In this document: one piece after another, positions 43,235-54,495 of the stretch
Position numbering within the stretch: position 1 is the first letter of the stretch
Layout: each line of letters starts with the position of its first letter
Assembly (NCBI GenBank): GCA_036245525.1
Contig: BTPG01000004.1
Span: 45,953,982 to 46,017,981 of the forward strand
Length of the DNA stretch: 64,000 nt
From: Semisulcospira habei
Taxonomy: Eukaryota; Mollusca; Gastropoda; Semisulcospiridae
Direction of reading: 5' to 3'
Notes under the pieces: model-generated
Databases searched by the model: none
Seen by the model: only the letters and a program-made list of their open reading frames with translations
What the model was told of the DNA's origin: nothing
Position numbers and translations under genes: made by a program

Positions 43235-43299
43235 GCAAGAGGCATAGATCCTCATGAGCCCCGCAGGTGCGGGGGCTCATGAGGATCTATGCCTCTTGC
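43235..43299. repeat. P1 hairpin, perfect
   Basis: GCAAGAGGCATAGATCCTCA pairs with TGAGGATCTATGCCTCTTGC around GAGCCCCGCAGGTGCGGGGGC. Confidence 0.85.
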
Positions 43300-43651
43300 T
43301 GGCAACGTGAATACCTTTGTTTCTTCAATTAAACAGTGGTCTCAGAAACATCATTTCGGGATCAGCGTTGGCAGGGAAGGGGTGAATATTGACTTTTGAT
43401 GAAATGTATTTCTTTAGGCCGACATTTACCTTTCAAGAGAAATGCGTGGCTTTACTTTTGCATTAAATCTGAATGTAAGCTTACTTTAGAAGTGCTTGCC
43501 TTTCATGGCAATGTGCCGCTTTAAATTTGGCTCTTTTGTCCAAGAGGCAGGACGACCTTTAGGGGAAGTAGGGCCCTTTCCGCGAAATCAAACGGCAGTA
43601 ATGGGGGAAAGCATCATTTGCTTAATGAAGCCTGCAACAGGCAACACAAGG

Positions 43652-43867
43652 TTAACCCTTTTCCCTGCAACCGGACGCATATTTTGTTTCTGCAGTCTGA
43701 GTTCATTCAGCGTCGAAAAGCCACAAGCGTCCAAGGGTCATGCATACAAATGTGTCTCAACAAGAGGTATAGATCCTCGTGAGCCCCCGCAGTCGCGGGG
43801 GCTCATGAGGATCTATGCCTCTTGCAGCTGGATCGCGATCACTGTTTCTCGGCAGTGAAGGAGTTAA
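43652..43867. repeat. Full-length P1 element with TTAA ends
   Basis: Runs from TTAACCCTTTTCCCTGC to GGCAGTGAAGGAGTTAA, giving weak terminal inverted repeats, with the perfect hairpin at 43761-43826 in the right half. This shows that the P1 hairpins are the cores of TTAA-bounded elements of about 200 bp. Confidence 0.72.
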
Positions 43868-43989
43868 TAGTTCGCATTCCCCCCCCCCCCCCCAAAGGCA
43901 AAGAATAAGTAGATTGAAGATCAGTGTAAACACGTAGAAGAAAATCTGAACAAAAATAATAGCAAAAAAAAAAAAAAACATACCAGCTG

Positions 43990-44274
43990 GTGAAAGACCT
44001 GACCAGTGTAACACAAGAACGCTCCTCGATCATTCAAGATAGTGAAGGGAACTGTCTTACGGAAGACCAAGACATACTGAAGAGATGGTCAGAGTACTGC
44101 TCAGATTTGTACAACCACCGAGCTGCAGGGTACCCAGGCATACTTGTCAACCCACCCGTGACCAACAATGGCAACTATCCCATCCTCCGAGAAGAGGTAG
44201 AGGCTGCAGTGAAGTCGCTGAAAAAAGGGAAGGCAGCAGGAGCAGACAACATCCCTGCAGAGCTAGTCCAATAA
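43990..44274 (+). pseudogene. LINE ORF2 fragment upstream of RT
   Basis: Reads LTEDQDILKRWSEYCSDLYN and REEVEAAVKSLKKGKAAGAD, the linker between endonuclease and RT. A stop (TAA) follows LVQ at about 44272. The next 220 bases encode more RT in other frames until the S1 insertion. Confidence 0.75.
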
Positions 44275-44503
44275 GGGGGAGAACACGATAAGCGCCTTAC
44301 TAACAATCTGCAATAAGATCTGGCAGTCAGGGGATTAGCCCACACCATGGACCCAATCACTTATAATAATTCTCCCCAAAAAAGGTAACTTACATCAATG
44401 CCAGAACTATCACACGATCAGTCTTATATCCCACCCAAGCAAAGTCATGTTAAAGACCCTACTGAACAGGCTGAAGCCACAGGCAGAGGAAATCATAGCT
44501 GAG

Positions 44504-44888
44504 ATTGATTGATTGTACATTGCTTAACGTCCCGACAGCAACAAGGCTTTCTAAGGACGTGCCTGCACTGCTTGTGAAAAAATAAAAAATAAACAGAATA
44601 TTGAATGTATGTCGCCAGCCGGTCAAATACGTTAAATAAACCTAACACATGGGGCCTAATTAAAGCTAAGACCATTTAGCAACACACATCCAATATCAAG
44701 AGCTACAGGCAGTGCAGACAGTAGGGAGAGTTTTAAAAAGGCAAATACAGGTGAATGGACAAAGGGTAGACAGAAACACATGCCCCAGAATAGAGAGAAA
44801 AACCCACCCTATGGGGCTGACCAGGGTGACCCTGGGAACTAAAAAATACCTATCCCCACCCAAGTCCCCCAGGGCAGACCCGGGTGGT
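44504..44888 (-). mobile_element. Short retroelement S1, copy e (minus strand)
   Basis: Flanked by TCATAGCTGAG (44493-44503, 44889-44899), an 11-bp target duplication. Tail GATTGATTGATTG lies at the left because the copy is inverted. Confidence 0.87.
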
Positions 44889-45007
44889 TCATAGCTGAGG
44901 AAAAGGCAGGCTTCAAACCAGGGCGCAGCACATCTGAGCAGATCTTCAACCTCAGAGTTCTATGTGAGAGATACCTCCAGCACCAGCAGGACCTCTATCA
45001 TGTCTTT

Positions 45008-45358
45008 GTGGATTTTAAGAAAGCGTTTGACAGGGTGTGGCATGCAGCCCTTTGGTCCACCATGAAGCTATTCAACATCAATGCCAACCTGATCAAAGTC
45101 ATAGCAAACCTTTACAACAAGGCCACTAGCGCAGTCTGCTTCAATGGCAAAATAGGAAACTGGTTTAGGACTACAGTTGGAGTCAGACAAGGCTGTTTGC
45201 TCTCACCTACTCTTTTCAACATCTTCCTGGAAAGAATCATGACGGACGCTCTGAAAGATCATGAAGGAACTGTCAGTATTGGAGGCAGAACAATCACGAA
45301 CTTGCGCTTTGCGGACGACATTTATGGCCTTGCAGGAACAGTGAAGGAGCTAGCTTAG
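45008..45358 (+). pseudogene. LINE reverse transcriptase core
   Basis: Carries FKKAFDRVWHAALW, GVRQGCLLSPTLFNIFLERI and LRFADDIYGLAG (about 45302-45337), so the catalytic aspartates are present. A TAG at 45356-45358 ends the frame. Downstream sequence continues the protein in the next open stretch. Confidence 0.8.
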
Positions 45359-45386
45359 CTGGTGGAAAAGCTGGATAGTACAGCCA

Positions 45387-46106
45387 TTGCATATGGGATG
45401 GAAATCAGTGCAGAGAAGACTGATGACCAATAACGCCAGTGGCATTGGCACTGAAATCATGGTGGGAGGCCAAAAACTGGAAACAGTTAAGAAATTCAAA
45501 TACTTAGGAGCCATTGTGACAGATGAGGGATCAAAACCAGAAATACTGTCCAGGATTGCGCAGACAACAACAGCACTGACAAGATTGAAGACCATATGGA
45601 AGGACAGAAACATCACACTCTGCTCCAAGATCAGACTAAAGCGCTCCTTAGTCATCTCAGTGTTCTTGTATGCCTTCGAGTCATGGACCCTCACAGCAGA
45701 CCTTGAAAGGAGGATACAAGCCACTGAAATGAGATGTTTTCGAAGGCTGCTTGGCATTTCATACAGAAATCACATCACAAACGAGGAAGTGGGAAGCAGA
45801 ATCAGGCAAGCAATCGGGCCCTATGAAGACTTATTAGCCATTGCGAGAAAACGCAAACTGAAGTGGTATGGGCATGTCACGCGTTCAGCAGGGCTTGCCA
45901 AAACAATCCTGCAAGGCACTGTGCAAGGAGGACGAAGGAGAGGAAGACAGAGGAAAAGATGGGAGGACAATATCTCAGAGTGGACAGGACTGAAGCTGGG
46001 CGATACGCTGAGAATGGCAGAGAACAGAGAGGAATGGAGGGAGCTGGTTGTCAAGTCATCAGTGGTGCCCCAACGGTCGGCAAGACTACGGGATATAGAT
46101 AGATAG
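45387..46106 (+). pseudogene. LINE ORF2 C-terminal part
   Basis: Covers the FKYLGAIVTDEGSKPEILSR block, the RRLLGISYRNHITNEEV region, and the basic RKLKWYGHVTRS and GGRRRGRQRKRWEDNI stretches typical of this LINE group. The frame runs to the true end of the ORF. Confidence 0.8.
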
Positions 46107-46117
46107 ATAGATAGATT

Positions 46118-46491
46118 CCCCCCCCCCCCCCGGGTCTGCCCTGGGGGACTTGGGTGGGGTTAACTACTTTTTAGTTCCCAGGGTCACCCTGGTCAGCCCC
46201 ACAGGGTGGGTTTTCCCCTCTATTCTTGGGCATGTGTTTCTGTCTACCGTTGGTCTATTCACCTGTATTTTCCTTTTTTAAACTCTCCCTACTGTCTGCG
46301 CTGCCTGTAGCTCTTGATATTGGATGTGTGTTGCTAAATAGTCTTAGCTTTATTTAGCGTATTGGATCGGCTGGCGACATACATTCAATATTCTGTTTAG
46401 TTTGTTTTTTTTTCACAAGCAGGGCAGGCACGTCCTGAGAAAGTCTTGTTGCTGTCAGGACGTTAAGCAATGTACAACCAACCAACCAACA
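46118..46491 (+). mobile_element. Short retroelement S1, copy f
   Basis: Begins within a C run before GGGTCTGCC and ends ACCAACCAACCAAC. It abuts the (GATA)n tail of the LINE. I could not define a target duplication. Confidence 0.78.
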
Positions 46492-46641
46492 GCATTCTCT
46501 ACTTTATAAATATTCGTTGTATGCCATACAATAATGCTGGACAATAGGGATAACTTTACGTTATAAAGTTTGCAAGTCATCAGATAAAAGTCCTTTCTTC
46601 TCTTCCTCTCCATTGTACCGAGGGGAGTTCCTCCGTTGTGC

Positions 46642-47043
46642 GCAAAGAGTAGAAGCACTCGTTTGGTACGTGTGCCTGCTTAGATAGGTTGTGAAGAGAA
46701 GGGTATAGGCAAAGAGTAGAAGCACTCGTTTGGTACGTGTGCCTGCTTAGATAGGTTGTGAAGAGAAGGGTATAGGCAAAGAGTAGAAGCACTCGTTTGG
46801 TACGTGTGCCTGCTTAGATAGGTTGTGAAGAGAAGGGTATAGGCAAAGAGTAGAAGCACTCGTTTGGTACGTGTGCCTGCTTAGATAGGTTGTGAAGAGA
46901 ATGGTATAGGCAAAGAGTAGAAGCACTCGTTTGGTACGTGTGCCTGCTTAGATAGGTTGTGAAGAGAAAGGTATAGGCAAAGAGTAGAAGCACTCGTTTG
47001 GTACGTGTGCCTGCTTAGATAGGTTGTGAAGAGAAGGGTATAG
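46642..47043. repeat. 67-bp minisatellite, six copies
   Basis: Unit starts are at 46642, 46709, 46776, 46843, 46910 and 46977. Each begins GCAAAGAGTAGAAGCACTCG and ends AGAGAAGGGTATAG, with only single-base differences. Not CRISPR: units are contiguous and there are no spacers. Reading frames across it are repeat artefacts. Confidence 0.93.
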
Positions 47044-47755
47044 GCAAGCATTAGATGAGGTAAGACAGCTTTGATAAACCCGTTCATAAGACTATTATTG
47101 TACGTATGCAACACATGTACAACGCATGTAGCAACATGCAGTAACTTTAGTTGACGCGTAATGTTCGATAGTCCTAGATGAAAGGCTATTAAGTCAGATT
47201 TTCATTGTATCCCCCCGGCCACCCCCCACCACCATCCTTCGTCCTAAAGCGGGGTGGGGGGAGGGAAGTATAGGTCGTTTGACATCGGAGCGCACAACGT
47301 TTTTCGCAGATATCTCCGCAAAGAACCACTTTTCTTTACCAATCTTAGAACAAATATCATTCAGTGACAGTGGACCCAATACGATTGACTTTGAAGAAAC
47401 TCGGACAATGCGTCCGTTTTGCTGTTCTGTCGTACAATTTAGGATTTTTTTCATTAAATGATTGATTTTACATCCCTAAATGTGCCCCAGATATATTAAG
47501 CTCAGTATAAGAAAGATTAATTTTCACGTGAATTGGCCGAGTTTTCAAACCTGAGGCAGAGAGTAGGCTTACGTGAAGTTTGCATGCTTGACCCTGATAT
47601 TGAAATCTGCCGGGGCTCTATTTAGGATATTATAAATAGTTTGTTGTTGTCTTTTCACAAAACCGACGGTCCGCGTTCGGGGATCATGTCTATGACTATT
47701 GCGGACGGATTCCAGAGCCGAGGCGCTGCATTGGTGAGAGATATTTACCCAAATG
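47044..47755. other. Unassigned sequence with a retroelement-like block
   Basis: GCCGGGGCTCTATTTAGG and TTTGTTGTTGTCTTTTCACA (about 47608-47663) recur at 57449-57506, so this is part of a dispersed repeat. No gene recognised. Confidence 0.45.
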
Positions 47756-47816
47756 CAAGAGGCACGGATCCTCATGAGCCCCCGCGGTCGCAGGGGCTCA
47801 TGAGGATCTTTGTCTC
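47756..47816. repeat. P1 hairpin
   Basis: GATCCTCATGAGCCCCCGCG pairs with the right arm GGGGCTCATGAGGATC. Confidence 0.75.
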
Positions 47817-47965
47817 AAATTATCTGTATCTCTGTCGCTCCTGCGGAGAGATCATTATTTTTACCGGCCAATCTGTGATGGTTTTAAGAGATGTCATGTC
47901 TGACCACTTGCATTTACGGGGTTAACACGTTGGCTGCCGAGAAAAATGGAGCACAACCCGACAAA

Positions 47966-48032
47966 GCGAAAGGTGTAGATCCTCATGAGCGCCATCAGTT
48001 GCGGGAGCTCAACGGGATCTATGCCTCCTGCT
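47966..48032. repeat. P1 hairpin, diverged
   Basis: TAGATCCTCATGAGCGCC is followed by GGGAGCTCAACGGGATCTATG. Its downstream flank was cut by the LTR insertion at 48139. Confidence 0.6.
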
Positions 48033-48063
48033 AAGAACACTTTAAATCCAAGCTCCTTTGACA

Positions 48064-48087
48064 GGGGGGGGGGGGGGGGGGGGGGGG
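48064..48087. repeat. 24-G homopolymer
   Basis: Uninterrupted G run; its true length is likely to be uncertain. Confidence 0.9.
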
Positions 48088-48138
48088 AGGCTTTGTCGCT
48101 GAATTTACGATTTCAAAAACACAACCTGGGTCCACTGC

Positions 48139-48945
48139 TGTAACGCACGCAGACTTGCCCACAGTCGTACGCACAGACTCTCACGCAACAGACGCATACA
48201 CCGCCACTGACTCAGACGGGCGCATTCATGCGGTAAAACACAACACACGGGCTCCCTTTCTAAAGTAACCTTTATACACTATAAATGAAAAAGAACGACT
48301 TAAATGACTATCAACTATATACACTGTTCTATTATCACACCACACACGTATCACAATATCTTTGCCAGGTTAGGTCTTAGTCTCACATTGCCTCCAACCT
48401 GTTTGATGTTGTTGTCTGGTTACGTTGGTCCTTCTCACGTCTAGGCGTGAAAGTCCTTCGTCGTACGCTTGTTGCCGTCCTGTCTCTCTTTGGGCACGGA
48501 CGTCCTTGTTCTCGTACGGTACTCAGTTCTCGCTTGACTTGGGTGTCTTGGTCCCAGTCAGACGCACTCTCAGAAGAGCTGGAGGGATGACCTCACGTAG
48601 GTCCCACCTGCGACTCGACGTCTCGGCGTCCGTCTTTCCACTCTCGTTACAAGAACTGTGAAATCTAGGCTTCAGAGTCTTGGAATGCGGGCTAGGTAAC
48701 TCGAACACAACCGTTCCATACGACAAAACAGCCCGCACTCCCGATCTAGACCTCTCACAGTCACAGCTTCCGCCTAGAACTCACTAAACAGAACTCACTA
48801 AAAAATCCCGTGCTAACCATGTCTTACATATTCCACGTGGGCAGCAGGCCCCACGGACTTTCGGCACAAACAAACCGTCAACAAAAACCGTACCGTACTA
48901 ATCCTGTTGTGCGAGCACTATGCACAAGCATAGAGCTTCATCACA
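48139..48945 (-). repeat. 3' LTR of the gag-only element
   Basis: 807 bp. On the minus strand it is preceded by the purine run GAGGAAGGGGGAAT (about 48946-48960), a likely polypurine tract. Confidence 0.88.
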
Positions 48946-49228
48946 ATTCCCCCTTCCTCGGGAAAAAAAAAGAAACGACCGAGTTTCTTTTTAAGACTAC
49001 TCGACGTAATATTATCCGAAAACAGGAAAGGACTAACTCTTACTACCTAGAATACAAGAAAAAAATTACAGCCTTACGCCTCAACGCACACCTTAAGATC
49101 GCACAGCGACAGCAAAACAGAACTAACGCGTTAAACCTCCAGAAATGAAAAAGATCCAACGACTGCCCACACGATCGCGAGATCCCAGTCTCCGACCTAC
49201 CTACAAACGCGAGATCCTAGTCTCCGAT

Positions 49229-50815
49229 CTACCTAAATATTGGGTGCTGAGCCGCATTTCTGTCCGCAACAGAAGTATGCCGCCTCAGACCAACCCGACT
49301 GTTGGGCCACACCCGCTGACCGATTCCCTGTTTCTGGACGGAAATAACACGCTCCCTCTGCCCACGAGCACGCTTGCTCTGAGCTCTCGTCGCGACTGCA
49401 CCGCTAGGAACATGAGCTCGCTTAATCGCTCCAACTTTAGCGATGACTGGTTGCACACCCTTCATGTTACCTAGAACTAAATCAACGACTGGCTCGTCGA
49501 TGACACACGAAACCAGACTACCTGAAAAAAACTCTGTATCAGTCTCTATCTTAGCTAACGGAAAAACTTCTATCTTTCCTCCAAACGAAACTACTTTCTG
49601 TGTCTCGCCTGTGAACTGATCTGGTCTAACAAGGCTACGCCTGACCCCCGCGGTCGTTGTACCGGAGTCACGGAGAACAGAAACAAGGCATCCATTAACA
49701 ACACCGTCTACCAGCGGTAGGCAACCACCTCCGTCATCTGAACACACTGCGCCCAGCTGTGGTTCCTCCCCGACTGGGACCGCAAAACTGGCTACGTGAG
49801 TGGGCTGCACCGCCCCATCCACCCTACCAGGACTATTAGGACCTTGATGAGCCAGATGGCCGTGTTCCTGATAACTAGCATACTGCGCGCCTTCACTGTA
49901 GTACGGACAGCTCCGACTGAAGTGCCCGTACCCACTACAAGAAAAACACTGCGTGTCCGAACTCGCAACACGACCACGACCATACCCACGCAAAGAAGTC
50001 CCTCCACGTGCGTACGGATCGCTACCGCCATTGCTGTTACCTCGATCACCGCGTCGAAAACGCAAAGTACCTCTACCGTTAATCCGCTGGCCTCCACGTA
50101 AAGTATTGACCCCCCGGTAACCCTCAGTCGTGTTAGCAGCGACCAACCCGACTGGCGGTGTCTCGGTCCTACGCGCGAGGTTTTTCGTAGGATGCGCCAT
50201 CCGAAAAGCCTCCGCATGCTGTACTAACTCGTCCGTAGTCTTGAGGTTACGCTCTCTCAAAAATACCGCTAGATCCTTGGAAACGCTCCCAAAGAACTGT
50301 TCAGCCAACATGAGATCGAACAATGCTTCGTACGTGTGGTCGATCTTTGACAGTTCGACCCAACGTACGAGCAAATGGGACAATCGTTTGCCAAACGACA
50401 TAAACGATTCCCCTGTCTCTGGCCGACAAGCTCTCAAGCGTTCCCTAAAACCTTCCGCATTACACTGGAACTTCTGCAAGAGACACTCCTTCAAAGTCTC
50501 GTACTCTATGTTCCCCGAAACGGTCAAACTATGGTAAAGACTCAAGGCCTGACCCTCAAGCACAGATGAAAGCAAAACGGGCCAGTTGGCAGGAGGCCAA
50601 CTCAACGCCTGCGCATGAGACTCGAAACGGCACAAAAAAGCGTCAATAGAGTCCACGGACTCTTTAAACATCGGCAGTTTAGGAAAATTGCGTATTCCTC
50701 GGCCTACTGAATCACTATCTGGTCTAGATCCCGCATCTCGAGCTAACTGCAGTTGCACCTCTCTATCCCTCTCCTTTTCTTCTCTCTGATAGTCTAGTTC
50801 CTTCTCTCTTTTCAT
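49229..50815 (-). CDS. gag: Gag (C-terminal part) and protease of the gag-only element
   Basis: 528 open residues. The start marks the edge of the LINE insertion, not the natural start, because the charged coiled coil continues beyond it at 53954-54364. It has a capsid-like region (about 45-230, with FPKLPMFKESVDSIDAFLCRF), a zinc knuckle CFSCSGYGHFSRSC (about 290), then LRDSGTTTAGV and LVLGNMKG, which match a retropepsin active site and C-terminal block. It ends with VATRAQSKR, a phrase close to VQTRAQIQR just before integrase in the Gmr1-type element, then stops. It would assemble particles, possibly with pol supplied by a relative. Confidence 0.83.
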   Translation of the reverse strand: MKREKELDYQREEKERDREVQLQLARDAGSRPDSDSVGRGIRNFPKLPMFKESVDSIDAFLCRFESHAQALSWPPANWPVLLSSVLEGQALSLYHSLTVSGNIEYETLKECLLQKFQCNAEGFRERLRACRPETGESFMSFGKRLSHLLVRWVELSKIDHTYEALFDLMLAEQFFGSVSKDLAVFLRERNLKTTDELVQHAEAFRMAHPTKNLARRTETPPVGLVAANTTEGYRGVNTLRGGQRINGRGTLRFRRGDRGNSNGGSDPYARGGTSLRGYGRGRVASSDTQCFSCSGYGHFSRSCPYYSEGAQYASYQEHGHLAHQGPNSPGRVDGAVQPTHVASFAVPVGEEPQLGAVCSDDGGGCLPLVDGVVNGCLVSVLRDSGTTTAGVRRSLVRPDQFTGETQKVVSFGGKIEVFPLAKIETDTEFFSGSLVSCVIDEPVVDLVLGNMKGVQPVIAKVGAIKRAHVPSGAVATRAQSKRARGQRERVISVQKQGIGQRVWPNSRVGLRRHTSVADRNAAQHPIFR

Positions 50816-50825
50816 TTGTTCTTAT

Positions 50826-52344
50826 TTGACTTTTGCAAACAATGAAAACAAAGATGACTTTCTTCATGACCTCTCACTCACGCCCTTTCACCTTATTTAT
50901 AACACTTCTGATCCCAATGAAGCCCTCTCGCTTTGGTACAAGCTATTTCTTTGGGTCCTCGATAAACATGCCCCACTCAGGACTAAACGCGTTAAACACC
51001 CTACCCTTCCGCCTTGGTTGTCAAAGGACATCATTCACGCAATGAAAATAAGAGATGACTTAAAACGGCAGAAAAAGTTTGCGGATTTTAAGAAACAACG
51101 TAATCTTGTAAAATCCTTAGTTAGAAAAGCACAGAAAACGCTTGCGGAAAAAGTTATCGCAGAGGGTAAAGATACCCGAAGTGTCTGGAATGCAATCAAT
51201 TTGTTTACAAAGAAGAGGAGTTCCATCAATGCTGCTACCTCTCCAGGCATAACTCCAGACGACTTCAATTCCCACTTTTTAAATATTGCTGAGTCCCTTG
51301 TACAGTCTTTTTCCAGTGGCACTGATAGTTACAGTTGTTCTGATAAACTGCGCACACACTGTGAGTCTGCAACTGGTGCGTCATTCTCCATACCTCTTAT
51401 GACAGTGTTTGAAGTAGGTAAATCTATTTCTACTCTAACAAGTAAATCGTGTGGCCTGGATGGAATAAACAACATGGTACTGAAATTGTCCCTTCCATAC
51501 ACAGCTGACACCTTGACATTTATATTCAACCTTTCTATCAAGCAGGGTATTTTTCCAGATGCCATGAAAGATGCTAAAGTTGTCCCCATTCCCAAATGTA
51601 CAGATCCCAAAAGTCCAAACGATTTCCGTCCTATTTCAGTGTTATCACTATTATCGAAGCCACTAGAAAGACACGTTCATAAGCACCTACTCCAATTCTT
51701 GGAGAATCACCGCCTCCTCGTATCTCTTCAGTCCGGTTTTAGACCTAAACACTCATGTCATACTGCCCTCGTTCACATTGTTGACTCTTGGCTGTCATCA
51801 ATAAACAATTCCAAATTAAATGGTGCAGTTTTTCTGGACCTAACCAAAGCATTTGATTTAGTCGATCACAACATTCTTTTAAAGAAACTTTCAGTCTATA
51901 AGCTTGATTCGAACTCTATAGCTTTTTTCTCCTCCTACCTCAGTAACCGCCGACAGAAGGTGTTCTCAAACGGAAGGTATTCGAAAGAAGGTATAGTCAG
52001 GCACGGAGTCCCCCAAGGATCTATCCTAGGGCCTCTTTTATTTTCTTTATTCATCAATGACCTACCTCTTTCCATCTCAAATCCTGAGGTTAAATGCGAA
52101 CTCTTTGCTGACGATTCAACGCTGCATACATCTGACAAACGTGAAACGACGCTAAATTGTATCCTCCAGCAAAGTCTCGATGAGGTGTCAGATTGGTGTA
52201 CGCAAAATCGCATGCTAATCAGTACTTCTAAAACCAAAAGCATGTTGATAACAACCCGCCAAAAGCGCCAGCTACTTCCTGCCCCTCTGAAACTGTCACT
52301 TGGCAATAAGCCTATCCAACAAGTATCCAGGCACCGCCTACTGG
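50826..52344 (+). CDS. LINE C reverse transcriptase (N-terminal and catalytic part)
   Basis: Open frame covering the linker, then SCGLDGINNMVLKLSL, NDFRPISVLSLLSKPLERHV, FLDLTKAFDLVDHN, VPQGSILGPLLFSLFIND and the intact catalytic LFADDST (FADD at 52104-52115). It ends where S1 copy g is inserted; the next 40 bases of open frame belong to S1. No frameshift before that, so LINE C is fairly young. It would copy LINE RNA at the target site. Confidence 0.85.
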
Positions 52345-52733
52345 ACCCCACCCGGGTCTGCCCTGGGGGACTTGGGTGGGGTTAGGTATTTTTTAGTTCC
52401 CAGGGTCACCCTGGTCATCCCCACAGGGTGGGTTTTTCTCTCTATTCTGGGGCATGTGTTTCTGTCTACCCTTTGTCCATTCACCTGTATTTGCCTTTTT
52501 AAAACTCTCCCTATTGTCTGCACTGCCTGTAGCTCTTGATGTTGGATGTGTGTTGCTAAATGGTCTTAGCTTTATTTAGGCCCCATGTGTTAGGTTTATT
52601 TAATGTGTTTGACCGGCTGGCGACATACATTCAATGTTCTGTTTATTTTTTTTTTTTCACAAGCAGTGCAGGCACGTCCTGAGAAAGCCTTGTTGCTGTC
52701 GGGACGTTAAGCAATGTACAATCAATCAATCAA
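52345..52733 (+). mobile_element. Short retroelement S1, copy g (inside LINE C)
   Basis: Flanked by CCGCCTACTGG (52334-52344, 52734-52744), an 11-bp target duplication in RT coding sequence. It is the third level of nesting: S1 in LINE C in the LTR element. Confidence 0.9.
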
Positions 52734-53322
52734 CCGCCTACTGGGAGTTGTAATTGACGACCAGCTGAATTGGTCGCCGCATATCGACAGTTTGTGCAAA
52801 ACCTTGTCCAGGAATGTATTTCTGCTATCTAAACTTAGACATATTCTTAGTACAAAGTGCTGTACATTGTTCTTTCACGCACACATTAAAAGCCACTGTG
52901 ACTATGCATCCTCGTTGTGGGACGAATGTAGTGAACTTCACTTTAAAAAACTAAACTCGCTGTATCGTCGTTCAATTAAGTTAATTATTCCTAACCCTAC
53001 TTCCACGGACGAAAAAATAAAATCCCTTGGCCTGCTTACACTAAAGGAACAACTCAAATTTAACAAATGCGTCCTCATGCACAAAATATTTCATTATCAA
53101 GCCCCGGAATATCTGCGTATGATATTTAACTTCAGCCCTCGGCATCACCTACATACGAGGAATGACTTGCTTCACTTACCCCGCCCACGGATAGATCTCT
53201 ATAAGTCAAGCCTTCTATTTTCTGGTAGTTCTGTCTGGAACTCATTGCCATTAAACATTAAATCATTTTCCGATAAAACCCATTTTAAACGTGCATTGCA
53301 CACTCACTTCCAATCAGCGTGA
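52734..53322 (+). CDS. LINE C reverse transcriptase (C-terminal part)
   Basis: Continues the RT after the S1 insertion with LLGVVIDDQLNWSPHIDSLC, then the SHCDYASSLWDECSELHFKK region and SSVWNSLPLNIKSFSDKTHF, the usual end of CR1/jockey-type ORF2. It ends at the natural stop. Confidence 0.83.
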
Positions 53323-53623
53323 CTTCAAAGTTTGCGATATAAGAATAATACTGCTGATAACACGTAAACGTCAAATATTTTCTCTTTCTCCTTACATTTG
53401 CTACCTGATCATATATTGTCTTGTCGGTGTCTCTATACGCTATTGATGCTGCTGATTCTGTGACACTGTCTTAGATGAGTATAATATTAATGCTGTGCAC
53501 GCGTTTCGTTCTCTTGCTTTTTTGCATCGGAGGCAGTTACAAATTCTCCATTGTCATTTTTTTTCCTCCTTTCGATGATTCCCCTATTGTGTTTTTTTCC
53601 CCCCGTAGTTTTGCTTCCTCATC

Positions 53624-53706
<83 letters not shown>
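53624..53706. repeat. (ATT)n microsatellite in the LINE C 3' UTR
   Basis: About 27 uninterrupted units. Confidence 0.95.
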
Positions 53707-53953
53707 TGCATGCTATGTTTCTTTTCCTGTTGTGTTCTCTTTTGTTTACAGGACAGCTTGTAAGACAGGCATTGAGTTGCCTAATGGCTTTATCCTGAAT
53801 AAAAAAAGATTCATCATCATCTCTTAACGCATGTCCCCTCTCGTCTTTCTCTCTCTGAAACGCTCTCTCTTCTCTNCTGTACTTCTAATTCTTTCTCCTT
53901 TAAGACTCTTTCTTTCTCCTCTCGCTCTTTCTGAGCTTCTAACTCTTTCTCCT

Positions 53954-54364
53954 TTAGCTCCATTTCCTCTTTCTTAAGTATTCTGTCTTTCTCTTCTCTC
54001 TCTCTCTCTGAATTTCTAGCTCTTTCTCCTCCCTCTGTATCTGCATTTCCAACTCTTTCTCCTCTCTAAGTCTACGCATCTCCAACTCTTTCTCGTCCCT
54101 CACCCTCTGAACTTCTAACTCTTTCTCCTTTAGGACTCTTTCTCTCTCTTCTCTTTCTCTCTGAGCTTCTCTTTCTTCTCTCTGAGCTTCTCTTTCTCTC
54201 GCTCTATCTTCTCTATCCCTACATTTCTCTACGTAATCAAAAAGCTTCTCATCCTTAAGTCCTAACCTTTCACCCTGTTTAATGTAAGCATCTACCGGGT
54301 CTACCTCCATATTTACTACAACTTCCCAAACTTGAGCACGTAAAAATACAAATACCACAACCAA
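53954..54364 (-). CDS. gag: Gag N-terminus (coiled coil) of the gag-only element
   Basis: 136 residues. The likely natural start is the internal MEVDPVDAYIKQGERLGLK (residue 19), followed by a long Glu/Arg/Lys coiled coil with repeats of REEKELE. The frame ends at 53954, while the coiled coil continues in another frame to about 53823, so there is a small frameshift near 53990 besides the LINE insertion. One unresolved base (N) lies at 53876. Confidence 0.75.
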   Translation of the reverse strand: MVVVFVFLRAQVWEVVVNMEVDPVDAYIKQGERLGLKDEKLFDYVEKCRDREDRAREREAQREEREAQREREERERVLKEKELEVQRVRDEKELEMRRLREEKELEMQIQREEKELEIQREREKRKTEYLRKRKWS

Positions 54365-54495
54365 ATCAACGGAAAAACTGAAAATGAAAACTTACAACAA
54401 TATCAACCTACGCAGAAAATAGTGACCTACCCTAAAATCGCTACTCACTATCGCCCGCAGATACCTCTAACCTACCGCTAAAACAGGGTCACCAC

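Larger units (their letters stand above)
43985..46116 (+). mobile_element. Endonuclease-RT type LINE, 5' truncated and broken
   Basis: Starts abruptly in ORF2 and ends after SSVVPQRSARLRDIDR with a (GATA)n tail at about 46096-46116. It belongs to the widespread invertebrate/fish LINE group with the VDFKKAFDRVWH and FADDI motifs, often called RTE/RTEX-like; that clade name is from memory. S1 copy e splits it at 44504-44888. Confidence 0.8.
50822..53822 (+). mobile_element. LINE C, 5' truncated, inserted in gag
   Basis: Plus-strand LINE from the pre-RT linker to a 3' UTR and a CATCATCATC tail (about 53812-53822). Removing the S1 copy inside it (52345-52733) would reconnect the RT. The 3' UTR has an (ATT)n expansion. 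CR1/jockey-group by its motifs; the exact clade is not assigned. Confidence 0.85.

Noticed and set aside
46642..47043. CRISPR-like array
   Set aside because: Units are contiguous 67-bp repeats without spacers, in a eukaryotic genome.
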